The notes under the pieces are model-generated. The model saw only the letters and a program-made list of their open reading frames with translations. It was not told the DNA's origin and did no database searches. DNA of 64,000 bases, from the NCBI RefSeq assembly GCF_028368935.1, contig NZ_JAQNDK010000003.1, forward strand, positions 558,001-622,000, read 5' to 3'. Within the stretch, counting starts at the first letter, position 1. Every line of letters begins with the position of its first letter. This stretch comes from Sorangium aterium. Its GTDB lineage: Bacteria > Myxococcota_A > Polyangia > Polyangiales > Polyangiaceae. The translations under genes were made by a program, and so were the position numbers. Positions 27,860 to 35,425 of this stretch are shown in pieces.

Positions 27860-29305
27860 GTGGGCGGAATCAGCGAGACGTGCAGCGTGTGCGGGACCGG
27901 ATTCGAGGTCCAGTTCCGGTACCAGATGGAGGAGAAGGACGGCGGCTTCTCCTTCTTCTGCTCGCAGAAATGCCTGGAAAAGAGCCATCTCGGCGGGCAG
28001 GACGGCGCCGCGCTCGCCACGTGCGACGCGTGCGCGAAGCGGTTTCCGCCGGATCTCGTGTCCCAGGTGCTCTACGTCGCCGGGCGCCGGCACTACGCGT
28101 GCTCGCTGGGGTGCCGGACGCAGCTGGTCCGTGAGGCGAAGGGGGCAAGGCTCGGCGACATCGCGGCGGCGGCCGCGGCGCCGGCCGAGGGGGCAACGCC
28201 GACCGGCGGCGAGGCGCCGCTGGCAGGAGGCGCCTCGCGCGCCGCCACGGAGGCAGCTGAGCCGGCGCCGCCGGCGGCTCGCGCGAGCGCACACGGCGAG
28301 GCGACGGGGCCGGCCGCGCCGGCCGTTGCGCAGGTCGCGTCTGCTGCTCGGCCGGCGGAGCTCAAGGGGCAGGGCGCGGTCGCGGTGCCCCTGTCGCCGG
28401 CGGGGGGCGCGAAGCGGCCCGCGCAGCCGCCGCAGCGGCCCGCCGGGGTGCCCCGCTGCCTGGCCGTGTTCAACCACAAGGGCGGTACGGGCAAGACGAC
28501 GACGGCCGTGAGCGTGGCGGCCGGGCTCGCGGCGCGCGACAAGCGGGTGCTCCTCGTCGACACCGACGCGCAGGGGAACGTCTCTGTCTCGCTCGGCGCG
28601 GGCGCGGAGCGGTCGCTCTATCACGTGCTCGTGATGGGGCTCCGGGTCGCGGACGCGACCAAGACGGTGCGCCCGAACCTGGATCTGCTGCCGTCCAACG
28701 AGACGCTCGCCGCGGCAGAGCTCTACCTGGCAGGGCGCCAGAACCGCGACCGCGTGCTCTCGGATCGCCTCTCCGCCGCGGCGGCCGAGTACGATTACGT
28801 GGTGCTCGACTGCTCGCCGAGCCTGTCGTTGATGAACCAGAACGCGCTGGTGTTCGCCGACAGCGTGCTCGTCCCGGTCGCGTGCGACTACCTGTCGCTC
28901 GTCGGCGTCCGGCAGGTGATCAAGACGGTGAAGAACGTGAACGCGCTGCTGCATCACCCGGTGCAGATCTGGGGCGTGCTGCCGACCTTCTACGACGGCC
29001 GCGCGAAGATCGCGCGCGAGGCGGTGAGCACGATGAAGCAGCACTTCGGAGAGCGCTGCCTCGCGCCGATCCGGCAGGCGATCAAGGTCAAGGAGGCGCC
29101 CGCGCAAGGGCAGACGATCTTCGAGTATGCGTCGGGAACCCCCGCCGCGGACGACTACCTCGCGGTGGTCGATCGCATCATCGAGAGCCGCGAGCGCGGC
29201 ACGGCGGGCTCCGAGGCAGGGGCGGCGCGCGACGGGACGGCGTGGAGCGTCGACCGGGTGGACGCGGGTACGGAGCGGCCGGGTGCTGCGGCGGCGGGTG
29301 CGTGA
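27860..29305 (+). CDS. ParA-family ATPase fused to an N-terminal zinc-finger region
   Basis: An orphan ParA homologue of 481 residues. The first 95 residues carry four Cys pairs: CSVC (8-11), FFCSQKC, CDAC and ACSLGC. This suggests two zinc ribbons or a TRASH-like treble clef. An Ala/Pro-rich linker (to about 205) leads to the ATPase: FNHKGGTGKTTTAVSVAAG (Walker A with the ParA Lys), LLVDTDAQGNVSVS and YVVLDCSPSL. I chose GTG 27860 because aaggag lies 6 bp upstream; ATG 27803 would add 19 residues. It precedes a repeat array of mini-ORFs and a ribbon-helix-helix-like gene. It probably positions some cargo other than the chromosome origin. Confidence 0.8.
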   Translation: MGGISETCSVCGTGFEVQFRYQMEEKDGGFSFFCSQKCLEKSHLGGQDGAALATCDACAKRFPPDLVSQVLYVAGRRHYACSLGCRTQLVREAKGARLGDIAAAAAAPAEGATPTGGEAPLAGGASRAATEAAEPAPPAARASAHGEATGPAAPAVAQVASAARPAELKGQGAVAVPLSPAGGAKRPAQPPQRPAGVPRCLAVFNHKGGTGKTTTAVSVAAGLAARDKRVLLVDTDAQGNVSVSLGAGAERSLYHVLVMGLRVADATKTVRPNLDLLPSNETLAAAELYLAGRQNRDRVLSDRLSAAAAEYDYVVLDCSPSLSLMNQNALVFADSVLVPVACDYLSLVGVRQVIKTVKNVNALLHHPVQIWGVLPTFYDGRAKIAREAVSTMKQHFGERCLAPIRQAIKVKEAPAQGQTIFEYASGTPAADDYLAVVDRIIESRERGTAGSEAGAARDGTAWSVDRVDAGTERPGAAAAGA

Positions 29306-29490
29306 AGGACCCGCGGACGCGGGGTTTCGCTGAATGAAGGGACCCGCGGACGCGGAGTCCCGCTGAATGAAGGGCCCGCACTCGCGGAGTCCCGCTGAAT
29401 GAAGGGACCCGCGGACGCGGGGTCCCGCTGAATGAAGGGACCCGCGGACGCGGGGTCCCGCTGAATGAAGGGCCCGCACTCGCGGAGCCT
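29302..29490 (+). repeat. 32-33 bp tandem repeat encoding a relay of mini-ORFs
   Basis: Six units (the last partial) of ctgaatgaagggacccgcg-type sequence lie between the ParA-like gene and the RHH-like gene. GTG 29302 overlaps the ParA stop and opens an 11-codon frame ending at 29337. ATG 29334, 29367, 29399, 29432 and 29465 follow at 33, 32, 33 and 33 bp. Each is overlapped by (ATGA) or directly preceded by (TGAATG) the previous stop. The short products read [21 protein letters not shown] and MKGPADAGSR (twice). The last ATG opens into the RHH-like gene. There are no spacers, so it is not CRISPR. Confidence 0.9.
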
Positions 29491-29518
29491 CGACCGGGCA
29501 GGGGAGCTGGAGGAAGCA

Positions 29519-29863
29519 ATGAAAAGCGAAGGCGATCTCGGGGGCGCCGCGCGGGCGCTGCTCGATCGCGACGAAGTGGAAGGTGTTTTGTCCGGGGCGT
29601 TCTATACGTCCACGGAAGTGCCTCGCGTGCGCGCAAAGGCCCGGACGACCGGCGCCGCATCCGAGCCGGGTGCTGCGCCGGCTCCCGAGAGACCGCAGCA
29701 CTACAAGGTCATCTGTATCTCGATGTACACCGAGGATCTCGAGCGGCTGGACGAGATGGTCAGCTCGCTCAAGGCGCGCGGGATGACCAAGGCCAACAGG
29801 AGCGCGCTGATCCGGCATGCGCTCTCCCAGGTCGATCTCGACAAGATCCCGAAGGGGATTTAA
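29519..29863 (+). CDS. Small ribbon-helix-helix-like protein, partner of ParA-like gene
   Basis: A 114-residue protein. ATG 29519 is chosen because ggagg lies 5 bp upstream; the alternative ATG 29465 comes from the last tandem repeat and adds 18 repeat-coded residues. Residues 61-105 ([20 protein letters not shown], then [20 protein letters not shown]) fit a beta strand plus two helices, as in CopG/ParG-type DNA-binding proteins. The first 35 residues are amphipathic and could contact the ATPase. Together with the upstream ParA it resembles a ParA/RHH partition pair. DNA binding is inferred from pattern only. Confidence 0.65.
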   Translation: MKSEGDLGGAARALLDRDEVEGVLSGAFYTSTEVPRVRAKARTTGAASEPGAAPAPERPQHYKVICISMYTEDLERLDEMVSSLKARGMTKANRSALIRHALSQVDLDKIPKGI

Positions 29864-30134
29864 TCCCTTCTTTCAGGGAGACCTCGACAGGACGCAGGGC
29901 GCGACGTCCCCATTTCCATCATCGTGCGGCGGGCGCCGCGGGCTCCCAGGGGCCCCCGCGTCGCCGGTGGGGGCTGGCAGCCCGGCTTTCCCGGGAGCCG
30001 GCGAGCGGCGGAGGGCCCGTGCACAGGCGCCGGCGCTCACGACGTCGTGGCGCTGCGCCTCGTCCCCTGGCCGCCGCGCCGCGGGCATGCGGCGTGCTTC
30101 ACGTGCTAGAGTCGAGGCCTACCAGAGAGGGAAC

Positions 30135-30839
30135 ATGGACCACAACTACGTAGGATACGGGACCCGCTCGTCGGTGCACCGTGCCGGTGCCGAGTCGCGC
30201 GAGCGCTTCCTCGTGCGAACGTACAACCACCTGTTCGGTGCGATCGTGCTCTTCGCTGCGATCGAGGTCGCGCTGTTCAAGACCGGCGTCGCCTCGGTCA
30301 TCGCCAGGGCGATGATGGGCAGGAGCTGGCTGCTGGTTCTCGGGGCGTTCATGCTCGTGAGCTGGCTGGCCAGCCGCGCGGCGCACACGTCGGTGTCGAA
30401 GCCGGCGCAGTACGCCGCGCTCGGCGGCTACGTGCTCGCCCAGGCGATCGTCTTCGTGCCGCTCCTCTACATCGCGGACATGGTCGCTCCCGGCGCGATC
30501 CAGAGCGCTGGGCTCGCCACGATGGCCGGCTTCGCAGGGCTCACCGCGATCGCGTTCGTGACCCGCAAGGATTTCTCGTTCCTCGGGGCTCTCCTGCGCT
30601 GGGGCGGCATCTGCGCGCTCGTCCTCATCGCGGCCGGGGCGCTGTTCGGCTTCCAGCTCGGCACCTTCTTCAGCGTCGCCATGGTCGCGTTCGCCGGGGC
30701 CGCCATCCTGTACGACACGTCGAACGTCCTGCACCACTTCCCCGAGGACCGGTACGTCGGCGCCGCGCTCCAGCTCTTCGCGTCGGTCGCCCTGCTGTTC
30801 TGGTACGTACTCCGCCTCTTCACCACCTCCCGCAACTGA
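30135..30839 (+). CDS. Bax inhibitor-1/YccA family membrane protein
   Basis: Integral inner-membrane protein of 234 residues with seven hydrophobic segments. Family signatures are FLVRTYNHLFGAIVLF in the first helix, the GLTAIAFVTRKDFSFLG loop and the closing ILYDTSNVLHHF motif with conserved Asp, typical of BI-1/TMBIM proteins. Members act as pH-sensitive calcium leak channels or interact with FtsH; the role here is unknown. ATG 30135 has agaggga upstream. A large palindrome starts inside its stop codon. Confidence 0.9.
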   Translation: MDHNYVGYGTRSSVHRAGAESRERFLVRTYNHLFGAIVLFAAIEVALFKTGVASVIARAMMGRSWLLVLGAFMLVSWLASRAAHTSVSKPAQYAALGGYVLAQAIVFVPLLYIADMVAPGAIQSAGLATMAGFAGLTAIAFVTRKDFSFLGALLRWGGICALVLIAAGALFGFQLGTFFSVAMVAFAGAAILYDTSNVLHHFPEDRYVGAALQLFASVALLFWYVLRLFTTSRN

Positions 30840-30962
30840 GCGGGGGGCACCCGCGGCGGATACGGGCCCATCTCGACGTTTTCGGTGCTCAGCGCACTGG
30901 AGTGCGCTTCCGCGCCGAAAACGCCGATCTGGGCCCGTCTCCTGTGCGGGTGCCCCCCGCTC
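30838..30962. repeat. 125-bp nested palindrome after the BI-1 gene
   Basis: Perfect 17-bp arms (30,838-30,854 and 30,946-30,962) enclose further mirrored blocks: cgggccca/tgggcccg and cgacgttttcgg/ccgaaaacgccg, with a short centre. The left arm begins within the stop codon of the BI-1 gene, and the element separates it from the converging DUF4112 gene. It could serve as a two-way terminator. Its sequence differs from the palindrome at 9.9-10.1 kb. Confidence 0.88.
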
Positions 30963-30997
30963 GGGCGGCGTCCGTTGTCGAGAAGACTCGGGGGGCG

Positions 30998-31537
30998 TCA
31001 CGGAGAGAAGAGGGACTGTAGCGCTCTTGTGAGTGAGAAGAGCATGAGGGCCGTCAGGGCGAGGATGCCTGCCAGCGCTAGGGATAGGCCGGCGTAGAAA
31101 CGAAGATTGGAGGGGGGCGCGCTGCCTTGCGTGCGCGCGGCGAGGTGCGCGCGCAGCAGGTCGAGGTTGCGCGCGTTCGCCTTGTAGGTCGCGTCGAAGA
31201 GATCGCCTACGAGAGGAACCGTGCCGAGCAGCGTCTCTAGGCCGACGTTGAGCACCATGCGCAGCACCGCCGAGGCGGGGAGACGGTAACGCGTCGCCGC
31301 GAGCACGATGTAGATCGAGAGCGCGAAACCGATGAGATCGCCGATGCCAGGGATCAACCCGATCACGGCGTCATAGCCGACCCGATAGTCGAGTCCAGGG
31401 ATACGGATGGAGTTGTCCAGAAAGTGCCCGAGTGCGTTCAAGCGCCTGAGCCGCTCGTCCTCGAGATCAATGGGCTTCAGCGGGGCGAGGGGCGGCACGG
31501 GCATGGCGGACCCATCTCGGCGAAGCGGGTGAGACAT
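30998..31537 (-). CDS. DUF4112 membrane protein
   Basis: Clear DUF4112 member of 179 residues: IRIPGLDYRVGYDAVIGLIP, then GIGDLIGFALSIYIVLAATR, and the second half ETLLGTVPLVGDLFDATYKA. Two re-entrant or transmembrane hairpins in the domain and a C-terminal hydrophobic helix (LSLALAGILALTALMLFSL) suggest an inner-membrane protein. The function of the family is unknown. ATG 31537 is taken; ATG 31504 (MPVPPLAPL) is also possible and loses 11 residues. It is divergent from the barrel gene at 31,676. Confidence 0.9.
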   Translation of the reverse strand: MSHPLRRDGSAMPVPPLAPLKPIDLEDERLRRLNALGHFLDNSIRIPGLDYRVGYDAVIGLIPGIGDLIGFALSIYIVLAATRYRLPASAVLRMVLNVGLETLLGTVPLVGDLFDATYKANARNLDLLRAHLAARTQGSAPPSNLRFYAGLSLALAGILALTALMLFSLTRALQSLFSP

Positions 31538-31675
31538 CCCTCGTAGTCTACTTCTCGCCCCCTTCGACGGCGACTCAAGAGAGACCGCAGGGCGGCGGGC
31601 GAGGGGCGGGCAGGAGCACGCGCCTCCGGAGGGCGGGCGGGCGCTGCCGCCGTTGCGGCGGCGGCGCTGCGATCC

Positions 31676-33274
31676 ATGCTGGCGCTTACCATGCCGAGCC
31701 CGCGCGCCCTGGTTCGCCGCTACGGAGCGCGGAGAGCGCTGCTCGGCCTCGCCAGCGCGCTGCTCGGGACGCTCGACGGGGCCGCGGCGCTCGCGCAGGG
31801 ACGGTACGAATCCGCGCTCCTGGGCGGGCGATCGGCGCTCCTGGGGGGGACGGGGGTCGTGCTGGGCGTCGACGGGGCCGCGCCCTTCCTGAACCCGGCC
31901 ACGATCATCCGCATCGAGGACCGGAACATCGCGTTCTCGTCGGCGTTCTTCCGCTATGCGCACCGCACACTGCAACGGTGGCACCAGCCAGGTCCGGTCG
32001 ACCCCGCCCTGTACGGCGATCTCCGGCTCGATCGCACGACGGTGAGCGATCAAGGGCTCGACAGCCTCCCTGACGCGACTTGCTATTTCTTCAACTGGAA
32101 GAGCGGCGTACGAGGCGCGGATTCGGCGCGGGTTCCGGTCGGCCGCCAGGTCGTCGCCGCCTGCCTCGGCAAGACGGAGGAGAACGAGTTCGGGTTCGAC
32201 GCGCTCCGATTCTCGGGGGAGTCCGCCTCCCGGCGCGTGAGCCAGGCGCAGACGCTCCGCTACGCATGGGGTCGCTTCAGCGCCGGTCCATCGTGGAGCT
32301 ACAGCGCCACCCCGCGCCTCGCCCTGGGCGCCTCGCTCTCGCTCGTGCGCACGCGCTACACGAGCTCGCTCGGCGTCGCCAGCCTCGTGGAGGACACCGG
32401 CGCGGGCTCGGCGAGCAGCGCGACCTACCAGGCCGCGCTCTCGGGCGATTCATGGGACCTGCTCGCGCACCTCGGCGTGACGTACCGGCTGAACCGGGTG
32501 TTCTCGGCCGGGATCAGCCTGCGGACGCCCAGCGTTCACGCCGTCGACTCCCTGGATGTGAGCTACGTGGACACGCGCGGCGACGGGACGGCGGCGGCGC
32601 GCTACTGGGCCGGTGAGGGGGAGTTCGTGGCCCCCTCTCCGGCCCGCGTCGCGATCGGCGCGAGCGCGGAGTGGAGCAGGCTGCGGCTGGAGCTCGACGG
32701 CTTCTTCTACATGGGCCAGCCAGAGTTCGCGCGGATCGCCGCCGATCGTGAGGAGATCGCGATCGCGGGGGGCGCGGTGACGAGCCGGACGCGGGGCCGC
32801 CTCGACATCGTCGAGGCGGCGGCGCCCATCGTCAACGTCGGGCTCGGCGCCGAGGTGTTCCTCACGCGCGACCTCAGCCTCGTGGGCGGAGTCGCCTCCG
32901 ATTTCAACGCGCTGTCCAGCCTGCGAGGCCCCATGTCCGCCGAGTCGAAGCTCTTCTTCGAGCGGTTGAGCGGCGCCCACGCGTCGCTCGGGTTGGTCTC
33001 CTATACCCGCTACGGCGATCTCGTGTTCGGCGCGCGCCTCGATTACGCCGCGGGGCAGATGGCGGCCGTCAACGCGTTCGCGTCGCCGGTGCGGCTCGAC
33101 CCCATCGACTGCCGCGAGATCGGCGCGACCCTGGTGCTCGCCGGGAGGATCAGCCTGCGCACCGTGGAGGACGTGGCGCGCGAGATCGGCGACGCCGTGG
33201 AAGGCTCGGCCGCCGCGCCGCCCGAGCGGACCAGGCCGAGGGAGCCGATGCGGGCGCCTGCTCGAGAAGACTGA
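31676..33274 (+). CDS. Predicted outer-membrane beta-barrel protein
   Basis: Protein of 532 residues with a signal-like N-terminus (LLGLASALLGTLDGAAALAQ) after an Arg-rich start. The first mature stretch, GGRSALLGGTGVVLGVDGAAPFLNPATI, is typical of FadL/OmpP1-like transporters and related barrels, where NPA follows the hatch region. The rest alternates short amphipathic strands (ASLSLVRTRYTSS, RLRLELDGFFYMG). The C-terminal 25 residues are a charged Pro/Arg tail, unusual for a barrel that normally ends in an aromatic residue. Ligand is unknown. ATG 31691 is an alternative start. Confidence 0.72.
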   Translation: MLALTMPSPRALVRRYGARRALLGLASALLGTLDGAAALAQGRYESALLGGRSALLGGTGVVLGVDGAAPFLNPATIIRIEDRNIAFSSAFFRYAHRTLQRWHQPGPVDPALYGDLRLDRTTVSDQGLDSLPDATCYFFNWKSGVRGADSARVPVGRQVVAACLGKTEENEFGFDALRFSGESASRRVSQAQTLRYAWGRFSAGPSWSYSATPRLALGASLSLVRTRYTSSLGVASLVEDTGAGSASSATYQAALSGDSWDLLAHLGVTYRLNRVFSAGISLRTPSVHAVDSLDVSYVDTRGDGTAAARYWAGEGEFVAPSPARVAIGASAEWSRLRLELDGFFYMGQPEFARIAADREEIAIAGGAVTSRTRGRLDIVEAAAPIVNVGLGAEVFLTRDLSLVGGVASDFNALSSLRGPMSAESKLFFERLSGAHASLGLVSYTRYGDLVFGARLDYAAGQMAAVNAFASPVRLDPIDCREIGATLVLAGRISLRTVEDVAREIGDAVEGSAAAPPERTRPREPMRAPARED

Positions 33275-33379
33275 GCGGCGACGCGCGCCGTCGATCGAGC
33301 GGGCGCCGCGCGCGTCCGGCGCGAGGCTCGACGCCCGTCGACGCGCCGGAGGCCGCTCCCACGCCGCGGCGCCGCACGC

Positions 33380-35296
33380 TCACGCCACGTCGGCGTTCCG
33401 CGGACGCACCCCAGCGCGCTCCGCGAGCGCCTCGGCCTCCGCGAGCGCCTCCGTCTCCGCCAGGGCCTCGGCCTCGGCGTCGCCTTGCTCCCTCAGGCGC
33501 TCGAACGCCGCGAGCGCCGCCGGCGCGATCGCCGAGAGCCAGCGCCGGCTCGCGGCGTCGAGCCGGAGCTCCTCGCGGAGCCGCTCCACCTCGCCAGCGC
33601 CCGCGGCGCCCGGGTTCGCCGCCGCGCGGCACACGTCGGCGAGCAGCTCGTCGCGCGCGTTCAGCGGCAGATCCGCGTCCCGCTCGGTGAGGCGCGCCGC
33701 CCCGGCGATGTCGCCCTCTCGCGCCCGCAGCGCCAGCGCCACCCGCAGCCTGGCCCTCTCCAGGAACGGGTACGACGCATACCGCTCGGCGAGCAGCGCC
33801 ATCTCGGCGCGCGCGTCGGCGCTCCGGCCCATCGCCGCAAACACGAACGCGCGCTCGGCCAGGAGCGCAGGCAGCAGGATGTCCGCCGCCATCGCGCGCG
33901 CCGCCTCGGTGTTCAGCCGCGCGAGCCCCGCCTCGCACGCCGCGAGCGCCGCGAGCAGCTCCCCTTGCCGGTCCGACAGCTCGGCGAGCGCGAGGTACGC
34001 CTGCGCCGCGGCCGCGGGCGCCTTGGTCCGCGTGAGGGCCTCGAGCTCAGCCTTCCCGCGCTGCGGCTCGCCCTTCGCGATCGCGACCCTGGCGGCCACG
34101 AAGCGCTGCGAGAGCTTGCGCGTGCGCACCGCGTTCACCAGCACCCCACCGACGAGCATCACGATGAAGAAGATCGGAAACGCCAGGACGATCGCGAGCG
34201 GTCCGAAGATCGGCTCCGCTGGCAGACGCTCGACCGTGGGCGCCACCGGCGGCGCCTGATTGGAGTTCAAGAGCTGCCACACCCCCAGGAACACCATCAC
34301 CAGGACCACCCACAGGAGCAGCATGCGGCGTGCCGCCTTCGCCACCGGCTGGCGGTTGCTCCCGGCGCGCCCCTCCGCAGCGGCGCGGGCGGAGGCGTCG
34401 GCGCGGTCCACCTCCGCGCGCGACAGCTCCTCCACCCCGCCCGCCGCCAGCGCGGGGGCGCGCATGAACGGCGCCGCGTCGGGCGAGATGCGCGCCGCCC
34501 AGTCCGCCGCCGAGAGCTCGCCTCCAGCCTCAGGCTCCCGCTTCGCGCCGGTGCGGTAGACCGAGCTCGCCTTCGCCTTCAGCATGCGCTGGTACGCGCG
34601 GACGAGGGCGCGCTCGCGCGGGCGCGTGTGCTCGACGAGGAGGCTGCGCTCGCGGAGCAGGTGCGCCCGCAGCGCCTCCCTGTCGCCCGAGCGCTCCAGG
34701 AGCACCGCGGCCGCGAGCTCCGCGCGGGCGAGCACCTCGGGCGACGCGAGGGCGCTCGCGCGCACGATCTCGATGTCCGCCGCGGCGCCGTCGCGATCGC
34801 TCGTCGACGCGCGGAGCAGGGCCCTCAGCGAGCGCGCCGCGGCGATCGTCACGTGATCCAGGTGAAAGGAGAGCGGGTCGGTGCGGCGGGTCACCGCGGC
34901 GTCGGCGCGGACGAGCGCGCCCGCGAGATCGCCGCGCTGCATGGCGGCGAGCGCGCGCTGGACGTCGACGACGCGCAGGACGTAGCGCGAGCGGCACGTC
35001 TCTTCCGCGTAGTCGAGCAGCTCGGCGGCGTCCTCGCGCTGGCCGGAAGCCGCGAGGTTGTACGCCTTGTTGACGACCTGCACGGCGACGCCCATCGAGC
35101 GGGTGCGGAGCCCGATCGCGATCATGAGCGCGCCGGCCATCCCGAACGGCAGCCCGCCCGCGACGCTGCCGAACCCCGCCACGCTCACCCCCGCGCCGAT
35201 CAGCGCCATCGCCCCGCCGATCGCGATCTGCCGGTTCGCCATGCGGCGCGCCGCGTGCGGTTTGATCCCGAACCTTGCAGGCAGCTCTCTCGCCAT
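33380..35296 (-). CDS. Membrane-anchored TPR-like protein
   Basis: A 638-residue protein, not assignable to a named family. An N-terminal hydrophobic hairpin (AIGGAMALIGAGVSVAGF and PFGMAGALMIAIGL, about 24-64) is followed by TPR-like helices (VNKAYNLAASGQREDAAELL). Two further membrane segments lie near 310-385 (MLLLWVVLVMVFLGVWQLL and IVLAFPIFFIVMLVGGVLV), and a second TPR-like block follows. The C-terminus repeats EAEALAE/TEALAE units. So two soluble repeat domains sit on the same side of the membrane. A scaffold role is likely; partners are unknown. Confidence 0.75.
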   Translation of the reverse strand: MARELPARFGIKPHAARRMANRQIAIGGAMALIGAGVSVAGFGSVAGGLPFGMAGALMIAIGLRTRSMGVAVQVVNKAYNLAASGQREDAAELLDYAEETCRSRYVLRVVDVQRALAAMQRGDLAGALVRADAAVTRRTDPLSFHLDHVTIAAARSLRALLRASTSDRDGAAADIEIVRASALASPEVLARAELAAAVLLERSGDREALRAHLLRERSLLVEHTRPRERALVRAYQRMLKAKASSVYRTGAKREPEAGGELSAADWAARISPDAAPFMRAPALAAGGVEELSRAEVDRADASARAAAEGRAGSNRQPVAKAARRMLLLWVVLVMVFLGVWQLLNSNQAPPVAPTVERLPAEPIFGPLAIVLAFPIFFIVMLVGGVLVNAVRTRKLSQRFVAARVAIAKGEPQRGKAELEALTRTKAPAAAAQAYLALAELSDRQGELLAALAACEAGLARLNTEAARAMAADILLPALLAERAFVFAAMGRSADARAEMALLAERYASYPFLERARLRVALALRAREGDIAGAARLTERDADLPLNARDELLADVCRAAANPGAAGAGEVERLREELRLDAASRRWLSAIAPAALAAFERLREQGDAEAEALAETEALAEAEALAERAGVRPRNADVA

Positions 35297-35425
35297 CCCG
35301 CGAGCGTAAGAGACCGCCGGCCGCGCGGGCCAGGGGATCTCGCGGGTACGGCGTGGCCCGACCGGAGCCCACGCCCCGTCGCGCCGTGAGCCCCGTCCAC
35401 CGCGCGGCCGGCGGCGCGCCGCGGG

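Noticed and set aside
29302-29490. CRISPR array
   Set aside because: Units are contiguous without spacers, only 32-33 bp apart, and no cas genes are present.
30095-30110. parS-like site (cttcacgtgc)
   Set aside because: Only the central part resembles parS; arms do not match, and similar half-sites occur by chance in coding DNA.
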